Shown here: in pieces, positions 12,201 through 27,200 of the stretch
Position numbering within the stretch: the first letter of the stretch is position 1
Layout: each line of letters opens with the position of its first letter
Translations under genes and position numbers: made by a program
The notes under the pieces: model-generated
The model's database searches: none
What the model saw: only the letters and a program-made list of their open reading frames with translations
Told to the model about the DNA's origin: nothing
Source: Agelaius tricolor
Lineage: Eukaryota > Chordata > Aves > Passeriformes > Icteridae
Direction of reading: 5' to 3'
Length of the DNA: 64,000 nucleotides
NCBI GenBank assembly: GCA_023055355.1
Contig: JALJCS010000029.1
Location: 4,836,001-4,900,000, forward strand

Positions 12201-15200
12201 TATATTTATACTTATATTTATACTTATATTTATACTTATATTTATACTTATGTTTGTATTTATACTTATATGCATATTATTTATATTTAGATGTATGTTA
12301 TTTATACTTATAATCTAAAATAGAGAAAAGGCCCAAAATGAGGGGGAAACTTAACTCAGGGCTGCTCACAAAGAGCTGAAAACTTGGGGAATTTGGCTTC
12401 TGCTAATCCACCACGCCACCCTTTGCTGCTCCTAAATTCCCCTTGTTGTTTCCACAGGAACTGGGGGGCAGCAGAAGCCTCCCAGCCCGTGCCCAGTTGG
12501 GCACTACTGCCCAGCTGGCACCAGGCCCCTGGCCCAGCTCAGGTGTGCCCCGGGCACCTGGAGCAACAGGAGCAGCCTGGCCTCGGCCCGGGAGTGCTCC
12601 CCGTGCCCCCCAGGCTGGTTCTGCCTGGGAGGAGCCCCCAGCCCCAGCGGGAGATGCAGCTCAGGGCACTACTGCCCCCAAGGTAGGCGCCTCCTCGGGG
12701 CAGTCGGGGAGAGCTCGCTCATTGCTGGGAGGTTTCTTTCGTTTTGGGAAAATTTCGTTCATTTTTTTGGGGGATTTCATTCATTTTGGGGAGGTTTCGG
12801 TCATTTTTGGGAGGTATCATTAATTTTTGAGAGATTTCATTCATTTTTGGGAGGTTTCAGTAATTTTTGGGAGGTATCGTTAATTTTTCAGAGATTTCAT
12901 TCATCTTTGGGATGTTTCAGTAATTTTTGGGAGGTATCATTAATTTTTGAGAGACTTCATTCATTTTTGGGAAGTATCATTAATTTTTGTGAGATGTCAT
13001 TCATTTTGTGGGAGGTTTTGGTAATTTTTGGGAGGTATCATTAATTTTTCAGAGATTTCATTCATTTTCAGAAGATTTCATTCATCTTTGGGATGTTTCA
13101 GTAATTTTTGGGAGGTATCATTAATTTTTCAGAGATTTCATTCTTTTTTGGGGAGATTTCAGTAATTTTTGGGAGGTATCATTAATTTTTCAGAGATTTC
13201 ATTCATTTTTGGAAGATTTCATTCATTTTTGGGAGGTTTTGGTAATTTTTGGGAGGGATCAGTAATTTTTGAGAGATTTCATTCATTTTTGGGAGGTTTC
13301 AGTAATTTTTGGGAGGTATCATTAATTTTTGAGAGATTTCATTCATTTTTGGGGAGATTTTGGTAATTTTGGGGAGGTATCATTAATTTTTGAGAGATTT
13401 CATTCATTTTTGGAAGATTTCATTCATTTTTGGGAGGTTTCAGTAATTTTTGGGAGGTATCATTAATTTTTGAGAGATTTCATTCATTTTTGGGGAGATT
13501 TTGGTAATTTTTGGGAGGTATCATTAATTTTTGAGAGATTTCACTCATTTTCAGAAGATTTCATTCATTTTTTGGAGGTTTCAGTAATTTTGGGGAGGTA
13601 TCATTAATTTTTGAGAGATTTCATTCATTTTGTGGGAGATTTCATTCATTTTTGGGAGGTATCACTAATTTTTGAGAGATTTCATTCATTTTTGGGAGGT
13701 TTCGGTAATTTTTGGGAGGTATCATTAATTTTTGAGAGATTTCATTCATTTTGTGGGAGGTTTCGGTAATTTTTGAGAGATTTCATTCATTTTTGGGAGT
13801 TATCATTAATTTTTGAGAGATTTCACTCATTTTTGGGAGGTTTCAGTAATTTTTGCCTTTGTGAATTCTGATAATCCCCACATTTGATTAATCAGCGTAT
13901 TTTTTGCACCATGGATAGCAGATTGTCCCTTCTGTGTAGTCACTATTTTATATTTTTTGAACAGAGCAGGTTTGTCCCATTATTTTTTTTGTCCCCCCCA
14001 TTTATTTGCAAAGAATTAAAATGCCTAATCAAGCACCTGGTGCAGGCAACCATTCTAAATATGAATTTTCCTGCAAAAATTCTGCAACTGCTGCTAAATG
14101 CTGATTTTTTGTTGTTATCAGACAACTGAAACAGACAATCAAAAATACTGATTTTTTTGTTGATATCAAACAAATGAAACAGACAACCAAAAATGCTGAA
14201 TTTTTTTTGTTATCAGATAAATGAAACAGACAACCAGAAATGCTGAATTTTTTGTTGTTATCATACAAATGAAACAGAAAATCAGAAATGCTGAATTTTT
14301 TTTTTGTTATCAGACAAATGAAACAGACAACCAGAAATGCTGAATTTTTTGTTATCATACAAATGAAACAGACAAAATGCTGAATTTTTTGTTGTTAGCA
14401 AACAAATGAAACAGACAATCAGAAATGCTGAATTTTTTTTTGTTGTTATCAGACAAATGAAACAGACAATCAGAAATGCTGATTTTTTGTTGTTATCATA
14501 CAAATGAAACAGACAATCAAAAGTGCTGATTTTTTTGTTGTTATCAGACAGCTGAAGCAGGCAATCAAAAATGCAGATATTTTTGTTGATATCAGACAAA
14601 TGAAACAGACAATCAAAAAGCTGAATTTTTTGTTATCATACAAATGAAACAGACAATGAAAAAGCTGAATTTTTTGTTGTTATCAGACAAATTAAACAGA
14701 CAATCAAAAAGCTGATTTTTTTGTTGTTATCGCCTCGAGCGGTGATTTTTTTAAATACGAATTTCCAAGTAAGCAATTAATAGCCACAAAAGCCCTTCCT
14801 GCCTTTGGTGTTGGAAGCTGTGTTAGGTTTGGGGTGGATCTCTGCTCTCTTTCTCTCGCACAGGCAGCTGGAGGAGCACGCAGTTCCCCTGCCCTGCAGG
14901 GACCTTCAGCACCCGGCTGGGCAGGGCTGGGCTGCGGGATTGCTCTGCCTGCCCTGCCGGAGCCTTCTGCCCCCCTGGCACCTCCAAACCTGTGCTGTGC
15001 CCGCTGTAAGTGCAGGACGAGGGAAAATGGGGCATTTTTTAGGTTTGTTTGGGGCGTTTCGTGGCTCTTCTGGGTTTAATTATTATTGCCTTTTGCCTCA
15101 TGAGTTACTGAGGTCCAGGCGAGTTTGGTCAGAATTGGGTGGGGTTTGCTGCAGAAAGACAACATTTCCTCTAATCAGAGCACCAAGATTTCAGGATAGA

Positions 15201-18200
15201 AGTGCACTGCTGATGCCTTAAGATTGGAGCTTTTATATTTTTCATCTATTTGTAACCTGCAGTCCTTTAGTGTAGAACTCCAAACTCCATGTACATTGTG
15301 AGCTGCTGCTTCCCCATTTTGGACAGATGCAACAATTCCTCTCCAGGATTTCAGCTTTTCTATTTTCCATCTATTTGAAAGAGATGACATTATATTTAAT
15401 ACTAATTATATTATATTTAATACTAATAGTAATGCTAATACTACTACCAATAATAATAAGTTATATTTAATAATAGTATATTATTATATTTTCCATCTAT
15501 TTGTGACCCTGCAGTCCTTTAGTGTAGAACTCCAAACTCCATGTACATTGTGAGCTGCTGCATCCCCATTTTGGACAGACACAACAATTCCTCTCCAGGA
15601 TTTCAGTTTTTCTATTTTCCATCTATTTGAAAGAGATTATATTATATTTAATACTAATGCTACTACTACTACTACTACTAAGTTATATTTAATAATAGTA
15701 TGTTATTATATTTTCCATCTATTTGTAGCCCTGCAGTTCTTTAGTGTAGAACTCTGAACTCCACACACAGTGGGAGCTGCTGCTTCCCCATCTGGGGCAG
15801 ACACAACAATTCCTCTCCAGGCCTGGCAATCAAGGACACCTCACTGCCTCAGGGCCCAGAGATGGGAACAAAAGGGAGTTGGGGGCAGCAAACTTGGGGT
15901 CAATGACTTCATCAGCTGAAGCTGGAATTGGAAGGCCTCCAATAATAATTGTAATTGGAATGACCCCCAAAATGCAAATGGACCAAAGTTATAAAAGTGT
16001 GAAACCTGTGACCCATTGTCCATTTTTGGGTGGGTTTTGTCTGCTCTAAATGTACCTGAAGGCCCTTCAAAAAATAGAACGGCTTTTTATTCCCTGTCCT
16101 GGTTTGAAAAGGAACTGAGATTTTTGGGAGAATATATTTTTCCTGAGGGCACTGGCATTGTGCCAGCATCAAACCATGACATTCCGTAAATTTTGCCTGA
16201 TTTTTCGGTAGCCCAAAAAGGCATCACAGTATTTCCTTTTCTTGCCTGGCTGCTGTCTGGAGTGTCTCTGTGTTGTTTTGTCCCCAGAGGATCCTTTCGC
16301 TCGGGCCCTGGAGCGGAGCTGGCTGCAGACTGCACCCCCTGTCCTGGGGGCCAGCACTGCCCCGAGCTGGGCACGGTCGCCCCCCGAGCCTGTGGGGCCG
16401 GCAGCTTCTCTGTGAGTCCCAATCCTTATGTCCAACCTTCCCTTCGTGCAAGGCTGGGCTTGGCACAAGGGGAGCTCCCAGGGGTGGATGAGGCTGGGAG
16501 TGGCCCTAGGGAGGTGTCACAGACATCTTTTATGGAAAATCCTTTCCTTAGGATTTTTCCTCCTGAGAAGCTGAGAGGCCTCAGGAACAAAATGCAAACA
16601 ATGGTTATCTGCTGCTGTAGAATGCAACAGGTGCATCTGGGATTGGGCTCATGTGGTTGTTTCTGATTTATGGCCAATCACAGCCCAGCTGGCTCAGACT
16701 CTGTCCAAGCCAAAACCTTTGCTATCATTCTTTCCTTTTCTATTCTTAGCCAGCCTTCTGATGAAATCCTTTCTTCTATTCCTCTAGTATAGTTTTAATA
16801 TGATATGTATCATAAAATAATAAATCAAGCCTTCTGAAACATGGAGTCAACATTCTCAACTCTTCCCTCATCCTCAGACCCCTGTGAACACCACCACAGA
16901 TCTCGGGGACATTGGCATTGCCATTTTTGTGGCACGTTTGGCCCTGGCAGGGAGCAGACAGCTCTGTTTCCTTCCTGCTCAGAAGGAGGTGTTGGATGGG
17001 CTGGAATTAAACTCTCAGCTGGTTGGGGAGGGAACCAGCAGGGTGGAGTCACAGAGGGGGATGGTGATGGCACAACTATTCCCACAAACAGGTTTGATTC
17101 ATATTTATCTGCCCCAAATCTCTAATTAATTGTTGTACTGATAATTGCCACTGCTGGCTCACAGAGGTGTGGAGGATTGTTCCATGCCCCAGCAGGGACA
17201 CGGGATCCTTTCTGTTCCAGGAGCCAGGCTCAGCCTCCTGCCTGCCCTGCAGGGTCGGGCACTTCTGTGCCCAGGAGAACACCAGCCTGGAGGTGATGCT
17301 GGCCAGGGTGTGCCCAGCAGGGCTCCTGTGCCCGCAGGGACTGGCACTCGTCCCAGATGCCGCTGCCAACGCCTGCCCACAGGGACACTTCTGTCCCCAG
17401 GGGGATGCTGTGAGTGACTTTGCTCTGGGGACTCTGCATTCTCTCTGGCTGGGATCACTGCTGTGGGAAAACCTCCCCTGATAATGTTTTGTTACTGATT
17501 TCTGCCCTTCTTGTGGGTTCACAGACCTTAGCAGTATTTGCCCCAAATAAAACTGATAATAAAATAATAATATTAATTAATATAATAATATATATCAATA
17601 TATTATAATATATATATATAATAAAACTCAATAATATAATATTAGTTAATATAACATAACATAGCAAACATAACACAACAACACATAACACATAACATCT
17701 TGTAATAATATATTAATATATACAATAATGAAACCTGATATAATATCAATTAATATAATCTAATAATATAGCATAATAAAATAGATAATATAATAAACCA
17801 TGTTAAAAATAACCATATTAACTTTTATTAATAAAATAATAGTTTTATATATTATATATACAATAAAATAATATGTATATTACTTATAGTTTATATATAT
17901 TATTAATAGATTATATATAATAAAATAATTGTTTATATAAATATCAATATAATATAAATATTATATAACGAATATATAAATATTATATATATTATATTTT
18001 ATATAATATATAAAATATATATTTATTATTATTTATCTATTTATTATTTTTATGTATTCTATCTATATAGGATATAATATATTCTATATAAATAATAATA
18101 GGATATATTATATATATTCTATATATAATAATATAGAATGTAACGATATATAATAGCATAATACTTATTCTATAACAACAATGATAATGACTGTCAATAA

Positions 18201-21200
18201 TATAATAATAAATAAAAATTAATAGTAATATCACAAGGATAACACTCTCTGAGAAGCCTTACACAATTATTCTGAGCTGCTTTTACAGCTTTAACTGCTG
18301 CACCTTGGCCTTGTGGGCTGCAGGACTCACTTTAGGCTGTCAAAACCCCTTTTTCAATTCCATACCTCTATTCCAAAACCCCTTTTTCTATTCCCCCTCC
18401 AGGCTCAGCCTTGCCCCAGTGGCACCTACAGTGAGCAGAGGGGGCTCAGCAGCGCTGCTGGGTGCTCCCCCTGCCCTGCAGGGAAGTTCTGCTACACTGA
18501 TGGGACAGAGAATTCCTCAGGAATTCCTCACCCTGTAAGTACAGCCCAGCTGCTCCCAAATTTTTACCCCAAAATTCTTACCCCAGGCTGAATCTGTTAA
18601 TGGAGCCAACTTTGTGCTTGGTGCATGTTTTCTGTCTTTATTCTGCCTTCTGCCTGTCAGTGCAGGCTGGGAAAGGGGGTTCAAAGGTGAGGAATTGCTG
18701 CTGCTCCTCATCTAATGAGTTTTGGGGTTTTTCATTGCATTGTCTTGTCCCAGGGAAGAATGAACCTGTCAAATATCAATAGCTGTTAAAAAAAAAAAAG
18801 GAATAAAGAAATGCAGACGGATTCTCTTCCACATGGATGAATCCATTATTTTATTGAAGAGTACGGTGGTAATTCTGTCCCAGTTTCAGCTTTTCCCCAA
18901 GTGTGGAAGAGCATCTTCCTCACAACAGGCAAACCTTGCCTCAATGCCAAGATTTTACCCCAAACCCACTTTCCCTACAGTAATTATCCCACATGTTTAG
19001 AATTTGACTGGTAAGAGTGCAAATGCCCTTTCTTCCCTTCTTCCCTACCCCATCTGCTTGCAGTGAGGAAACAGCAGTGAGGAATTGCTGCTGCTCCTCA
19101 TCAAATGAGTTTTGGGGTTTCTCATTGCATTGTTTTGTCCCAGAGAAGAATGAACCTGTCAAATATCAATAGCTGTTTAAAAAAAAAGGAATTAAAAAAT
19201 GCAGACGGATTCTCTTCCACATGGATGAATCCATGGTTTTATTGAAGAGTAAGGTGAAAATTCTGTCCCAGTTTCAGCTTTTCCCCAAGTGTGGAAGAGC
19301 ATCTTCCTCACAACAGGCCAACCTTGCCTCAATGCCAAGATTTTACCCCAAACCCACTTTTCCTACAGTAATTATCCCACATGGTCAGAATTTGACTGGT
19401 AAATTCCCTTTCTTCCCTACCCCATTTGCTTGCAGTGAGGAAACACCAGGTTGTTCAAATTGCAGGTGGGGCTGAAGAGACTGGGCAGAAGCAGCCAAGC
19501 CTGAGTGTGTGTTCTGTGTTTTGTGTTTTGTTCCCAGACAGGGGATTGCCCAGCTGGTTACCTGTGCCCTCCAGGCACTGGGTTCCCCTTCTCCTTCCCC
19601 TGCCTGCCAGGCAGCTTCTGGGACAGCTCCAGCGTGGGGGGACAAGGGGTTTGCAAGCCATGCCCAGCCGGGCACTTCTGTGACTCCCCTGCCATGACAC
19701 AGCCCAAGCTCTGCCCAGCAGTGAGTGGTTTTCCTTGCTTTTGATGGGAATGAGGGATTTGTCTTTAGAAACAAACTGGTAGATAAAACCAGCACTGAGA
19801 GATTTAAAAAAAAAAAAAGACAATGGGAAGGATTTCACTGATTGATGAATGGAATAAGATATTTGCTTTTACAAATAAAATGTGGCTTTGCTAGGAAATG
19901 AAATTGGATATTGGAAGATTAAAGATACAATGGGGAAAAACCCTAAATTCTGTAAGAATTAGGAATTAAAAGGCAGGGTTATACATTAGAGGGGAATCTC
20001 TGGGATCAGGTGTATCAGGAAGTCTGAACCTCTCAAGTACCTCAGAAATGGGAAAGAGAGAAGGGAAATGTGGCTGGGAAATTGGGATAAAAAGGAGGCT
20101 GCATCCTCCAAAAATTGGAGAGACCCCAGGGCAATGCCCCATGGCCTCTGCCTTGATTGGTATAAAGTTCCAGGACTGCTCTGTCTCCTTTTTGGACATA
20201 AAACTCTGGTGTTTGTGGGTGAATTTTCCTGACGCTTTCATGGAAGAAGCTGCTCTGGGGGATTTATTTCATTTATTTCATTTATTTATTTTATTTATTT
20301 ATTTATTTCATAGGAAAGCCTTGCTGGCAGACACCTGGCTTTGTTTTGTAGGGTTTTTACTGTGCTGAAGGCAGCTCCAAGCCCGAGCCCTGCCCGGAGG
20401 GGACGTTTGGTGCCAGGCAGGGGCTGTCCGGACCCTCGGGGTGCAGCCCCTGTGCTCGGGGTTCCTTCTGTGCTGCCCCAGGACAGACTGGCCCCAGTGG
20501 GCCCTGTCAGGCTGGATTTTACTGCCAGGGCAGGGCTCTGACTCCAGTAAGTCCCACGGATGAGTTTTGCTCCTCTTCTTCTTTTTTGTGTTGTTTTGTT
20601 TTCCCCACTGCGGTGCCTGTTTTGAACCCAGTGATTTGGACAGTCACGATTTTGTGCTGCTCACACTCAAGTTTAAGGCAAAAGGACCTTCAAAAGGAGT
20701 GTGGCCATGTCATATTTTTCCTCTCTGTACACTAACACCCTCTTAAAAAAAAAAAGATCACCAGGTAAAAAGTCCAGTGAGTGTGAATCAGTGTAAAATT
20801 TCATCCCTATTTATTCTCCTTGAATTTCCTTCAGTCAGTGATCTATTCCAGTAAGTCAGTGTTTTCTGTTCTCTGCACAAGAGCATGTCTTTATTTATTT
20901 TTTTCTTTATTGTCTACATCACTTTAACCCAATAAATACTTGACCCCATTTTCTCCCTTTTTTAATGATCCTTTTCCCGATTTCAGTGGCCCACGGATGG
21001 TGTGACAGGAGCTGTGTGTCCTGCTGGCTCCTACTGCCCCTCTGGCTCTGCCTTCCCCATCCCCTGCCCTCCAGGGACTTTCAGCAACACCAGTGGGCTG
21101 AGGAGCCTCCAGGAGTGCTTGGATTGCCCACCTGGGTGAGTGGCCAGCTTTGGAAGAAAACAGGAATCAGGTCTCTAAAATTCCAGGGACTTCTTTTTTT

Positions 21201-24200
21201 TTTGCATTGGGATTGAGCTATTCACTGGGGGAAAAAAAACCAAAAAAAACCCAAAAAAACCCACAAAAACCCACAAAAAACAAAAACAAAGCAAAAAAAA
21301 AAAAACCAAACCAAAAACCCCCAAACAAACAACAAAAACCAAAACAAAACAAAACAAAAAAAACCCAAAAAAAAACAACAAAAAAAAAACAAAAAAAAAC
21401 CCAAAAAAAATGAAACCAAAAAAAGGCATTATTGCTACCCAAGTTTGTGTTGGTTTTTTTTTTCCCCAAACTTAGCTTATATTGTGATGGGACAAACAAC
21501 CAAGCCCCCTCAGGACTTTGTGAACCTGGTTACTTCTGCACAGGAGGAGCCACCAGTCCCCTCCAGCACGTGGCAATGGAGGGACATTATTCCTTAGCAG
21601 GAGCTTTCAAGGCAGAGCCGTGTCCCCTCGGCACCTTCCAGCCTGTGAGTACTCAGGGTTCCAGCCTGGGGGGCCTGCAGAGCCCTTGGAAACTATAAAA
21701 ATGTATGGGCAGAAATTCCTGAGGTGTTTGGAAACAGCTTGAAAAAAAAGGGGGTTTGGGAGATTTCTGCTAATTTGGGTAATCACCACCTGCTTTGCTT
21801 TTACCCTGCTGCAGAGGAAGAACCAAAAGCCTTTGGGTGGAGACACCAGATCCTTCAGTCCAGGGCCGTTGCCTGCAACTCCTCAGGCACTTTTTAAGTT
21901 TTCTTGCACAGTACAAATTTGGAAGGGCTGCTGAGTCTTTGGCCTGGCAGGGGTGAATTAATTCGTGCATTTCCCTCATTTCTGTGATGGTCAGGGCTGT
22001 GCCTGCCACTGCTTTAGTGCTGCAGGCACCTCAGATTTGTTGCTTTTGGGCTGCAGGTCTTTCCCTCCAGCATTTATTTGGCAGCAGGGACTCCCTGAGA
22101 GTTGGTAGAACACACAAAGTTTATTTATTCTTGTGGTATAACAGCAATACCCCACCCCTGGGTAAGCAGCAATATCCCACCCCTGGGTAAGTGTCACAGA
22201 CATGTTTTATGAAAAATCCTTTCATTAGGATCTTTTTCTCCTGAGAAGCTGAGAAATGAAAAGTAAACAATAATTATCTGTTGCTGTGGAATGCAACAGG
22301 TGCATCTTTGATTGGTCTCATGTGGTTGTTTTTAATTAATGGCCAATCACAGCCCAGCTGGCTCGGACTCTGGTCAGTCACAAGGTTTTGTTATCATTCC
22401 ATTCCTTTCCTTTCTATTCCTTCTGATGAAATCATTTTCTCTCTATTCTTTTAGTACAGTTTTAGTATATAATTTTCTTTTAATATAATATATACCATAA
22501 AATAATACATCAGCCTTCTGACACATGGAGTCAAGCTTCTCCTCTCCTCCCTCGTCCTGGGACCTCAGGTAAGCAGCAATGCCCCACCCCTGCCAGGCTC
22601 TGTGCTCTCTTTCAGGGCCGTGCTCAGTCTCTCTGTAGGGACTGCCCTGAGGGGACTTTCTGCAGTGAGCCAGGCCTGGCTGTCCCCCAGGATTGTCCCA
22701 AAGGCCATTTCTGCCTGGCTGGCAGCTCCGTGCCTCTCCCATGCCCCACGGTAAGAGTCAAACATGGATTTATTTCCCAAGCAGCGACTTCCAGGAGAAT
22801 TCCCTTCCTGGGCAGGTGTGCCCAGGACAGAGGGGAAGGCTATGGTACAAGAGGGACTCCTTTCTTCTTGATGAACTGGGAGTTGATTATCTGAGGGGTG
22901 GTGATGAACTGAAAGTCGATTATCTGAGGGGTGGTGACTGGATTGAGAATCTAAGGTTCTATTTTGTGTGGTGGTAGAAACTGGGGGGAGGAGGAGGAAT
23001 GTTTTTGGGAGGTTTTCATTCTGAGTTCTGCGTGTCCTTTTTTTCATATTGTAAGTTTAAAAAGTTCTTTTCCTTTATTCCTAAGCTGGAGCCTTGCTCT
23101 ATTTCTGGTCTATAAGCTTTGCTCTGTTTCTGGTCCCATCTCACAGCAGACACTGGGGGGAATATATTTTCATGGGGGCACTGGCATTGTGCCAGTGCCA
23201 AACCGTGCCAGCAGGGCGTGCTGTGGCTGTCTCTGTGCAGGGAAGCTTCTCGGATGTGGAGAGGGCAGGTTCCTGCAAGCCCTGCCCTGCAGGGATGTTC
23301 TGCAGCAGGGCTGGGCTGCCTGAGCCAGAGGGGCCCTGCCAGCCTGGCTTTTACTGCACTCAAGGCTCCAGCACCTCCTCACCCGTGAGTGATGAACATT
23401 TCACATTGCTCAGCACCTTCTAGCTCTACCAAAGCTCTCACAAACCATAATAAATTTAATTTCAATCCTCTTCAGGTGGGGCTGCCATTTGGAGATCTTT
23501 GCCCACGAGGACATTACTGCCCAGCTGGCACTGGGCACCCCAAAGAGATGCCATGTCCTGCTGGCACCTGGAATGGCCAGAGAGGGGCCCAGGATGTCAC
23601 CTGGTGCCTGCCCTGTGCCCCTGGGTTCTTCTGCAATGTGTCTGGTCAAGATGCTCCAGGGGGACTTTGTGCACGAGGTGAGACAAAGACAGAACTCACA
23701 GAATTCACAGAACTCACAGAATTCACAGAATCCCCAGGTTGGAAGAGACCCTAAAGATCATCGAGTCCAGCCCAGCCCCAACACCCCAACTAAACCCTGG
23801 CACCCAGTGCCCCATCCAGGCTTTGTGAAACACACCCAGGGATGGGGACTCCACCACCTCCCTGGGCAGCCATTCCACATCTTTATCACCTTTCTGTATA
23901 AAACATTTCCTGATATCCAGCCTGTATTTCCCTTGGTGCAGCTTCTTAGAAATGGGTTTTGATTTGGGGGAAGAGCTCCATTATTTTCTGTTTTTAGGCT
24001 ATTACTGCACGGGGAGGACCAAGACTGCAAAGCCAGAGGATGGTGTCACTGGAGATCTCTGTCCTCGAGGACATTTCTGCCCTGCAGGCTCAGCAGCACC
24101 TTCCCCCTGCCCCAGTGGGGAATACAGCAATGCCACAGGTCAGGAGCTACAGAAATGGAACAGTTCCAGGTCAGGAAGTACAGAAATGTGACAGGTCAGG

Positions 24201-27200
24201 AGCTGCAGCTTTGCAGCAGAAGCTGCAGCAGTGGAACAGATCAGGAGCTGCAGCAATGTCCCAGGTCAGGAAGGACAGAAATGCCCCGGGTCAGGAAGGA
24301 CAGAAATGCCCCAGGTCAGGAAGGACAGCAATGCCCCAGGTCAGGAAGGACAGAAATGCCCCAGGTCAGGAGCTGCAGCTTTGCGACTCCAGTGTGCTCA
24401 GGGGAGATGTAAACACTGCTCGTAGCTTTTGTCTCTATCCAAGAAGGTCCTGAAAGCTGCTGGCCACTGGGAATACTCAGTGTTTCAGGGCTTGGGGTAG
24501 AGAAGGGGTCGAGCAAGGATGTTTTGTTATTTTTTCCCCTGGAGTCTCATGAGGAATGTGTTTCCCCCTGCAGCAGCCCATGTGGTTTGAGGTTTGTGGC
24601 AGTGGCACTCAGTGCACCAGGGCTGGAGCAGTTTCCAGCTTTCCCTCTGCTCCTCCTGCCACCTAATGGGGACACGTGGAGGTGACTCGGGCAGCTAGAG
24701 TGGAGTGTGCTGAGCTAAATGCTCCTAGGAAAAATCCATATTTGAGGCCACTTACTGCAGGAGAGCTTAAAAAACAGCTTTATTTCGATTTCTGCTTCTT
24801 TAAGTGCACAACCAGGCAGAGGGAAGCTGTGCTCATGGTATTTTCCTTCCATTCAATTCCATGCTTCCTTTTAATTCCTCTTTTCCCCTCCCAGGTCAAG
24901 ACAAGTGCCTTCCTTGTCCTGCTGGGTTTCACTGCTCAAAGGGGCTCCGGCGCCGCTGCCCTCCCGGGTTCTACTGCCCCCAGAGAACTGGGATCAGTTT
25001 TTATCCTTGTCCTCCTGGCACTTACAACCCCTCCTACGGCCTGAGCCACGCTGAGAGGTGCCAGCAGTGCCCTGCAGGTGAGGGAAGGCTCTCTTGGGAC
25101 CCCTCTAAGATGTGGTGATCTCTCTGCAGCTCTCTCTTCCCCATCCTCTGATGGGTTCTGGCCTCCAGGAAATGCAAACATAAAAATCCACAGTCAAAGG
25201 AGGAGCCTGGTCCCACTGGTGGTGTCCCCACAGGGTTTTGAAGGCTCTGCAGTGTCACTGTCACATTTTCTGAAAAATCCCCTTGCCCAGGATTCTTCTC
25301 CTGGGAAGCTGAGAAGCCTCAGAGGAAAAAGAAAAACAATAATTATCTGATTGCTTCTCCTGTGTTTGGCTGCTTTGGAATGTGGTGGGAGATTGTTTAC
25401 CCACAGGTAAACAAACACAGATTGTTTGATTGGTTTCTTGTAAATTGTTTCTACTTAATGACCAATCATAGTCCAGCTGTGTCAAGACTCTGGAGAAAGT
25501 CATGATTTTTCATTATCAATCTTGTTAAGCTTTCTGTCTGTATCCTTTCTCTATTTTTTAGTATCGTTTTACTATAATAAAATAAAATATATAATATAAT
25601 AAAATATATACTATAATAAAATATACAATATAATAAATTGATATATTGATGTGATATATTGATATATTAATATGATATATTGATATATTAATATGATATG
25701 ATCTATTGAAATATAATAGATTTCTAATAACATGGAGTCAGATTTCTCAATTCCTCCTTTGTCCTGAAGACCCCACAAATACCACACTGCAGAAGGGTTT
25801 GGTTCACATTCAGGGCTTCCTGATGGGGTTCTGTCCCAGTTGTGCTGTTGCTGAGGGATTTGAGTTCTCAAAGTCTTCCCTTTGCCTTCCAAAAGTGCAG
25901 GCAGCACAGCAGCTCTCCTGGGATTTGTTTGGTTGGTTGGTTTGGTTTTTATTCTCCCAGTTTGCTGATTCTCTTTTCCCTCTGTGTTCTTCCAGGAATG
26001 TTCTGTGGAGAATGGGGATTATCCTCTCCCAGTGGTCCCTGCTGGCCAGGATTCTTCTGCACAGCAGGTACAGCATTTAGGATTCAGAGGGCTGAAAGGG
26101 TGAAAAGGTGGGGAGCTGTGGCCCTTATGGTCCTTGCTGTTATTTATTCCATTCCACCATGGATTTCTGGCTTTATTGTCATGGGCTACAACCAGCTCCT
26201 CTCTTCTTTCACCTATAGAAATTATTTTCTGGCCCTTATGGCCCTTGCTGTTATTTATCCCATTCCACCATGGATTTCTGGCTTTATTGTCATGGGCTAC
26301 AACCAGCTCCTCTCTTCTCTCACCTCTGGAAATGGCTCTTCAGCCATGGGGAGCAAACTTGCCCATGAGAAACAACCCAAATAATTCAGGATGCTTTTGC
26401 CTTATCTTCCTTGTGCAGGAGCGAGTGTCCCAAACCCCAGTGGAGCCACAAACACGAGCAGAGGTGGCCCCTGCTCTCCTGGACACTTCTGCCCAGCTGG
26501 CACCAGTATCCCCCAGCCATGCCCTGTGGGCACTTACTCAGACAGGTGAAGATCTGTGGACCTACTGATGCTCATTTTTATTTTCTTTTCATTTTTGTCT
26601 ATCCACCACTCCTCTAAGCAATGAAGTGCAGCTCAGTGAGGCTCATTAGACACACCCTTGCATTGATCAAAAAAGTTTTGTGGTTGCTTTCCCTTCAGGG
26701 CTGTGACCCCTGTGCTGAATTTACCACTTCCAGCTGAAAGCCTGTTCTGTCCCTCCCAGGCTCCACAACGGGCAGGATTCCAGCTGCACAGAGTGCCCAC
26801 CTGGCCAGTTCTGTGGCTCCCCTGGCCTCACAGCCCCCTCAGGACCCTGCTCACCTGGGTACTTCTGCCAGCCTGGCGCCTCCTCACCATCCCCGCCTGG
26901 TGAGTGGCACTGGCTGATCCGGGGCTCTGGCAACAGGCAGCTTTAAAAATGCCACCTTTCCCACCAGTGTTCCACCTTCCCTCCCAGTATTCCACCTTTT
27001 CTCTCAATGTTCCACCTTTCCTCCCAGTTTTCCACCTTTCCTACCAGTTTTCCACCTTCTCTCCCAGTATTCCTGCCCTGCCTCCTGTCAGTCATCCAGA
27101 TCCCTGTGAGAGTTTTCTTTGAGGGGTTTGTGTCAAATGCTGCCTCAGGTTTTGGCTTTTATATTTTCAGGTTCTGTGCTGCTTTAGTGTGTGGGTCTGG

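Noticed and set aside
14029..14599. Minus-strand frames with repeated CLFHLYDNN peptides
   Set aside because: Translation of the 48-bp array.
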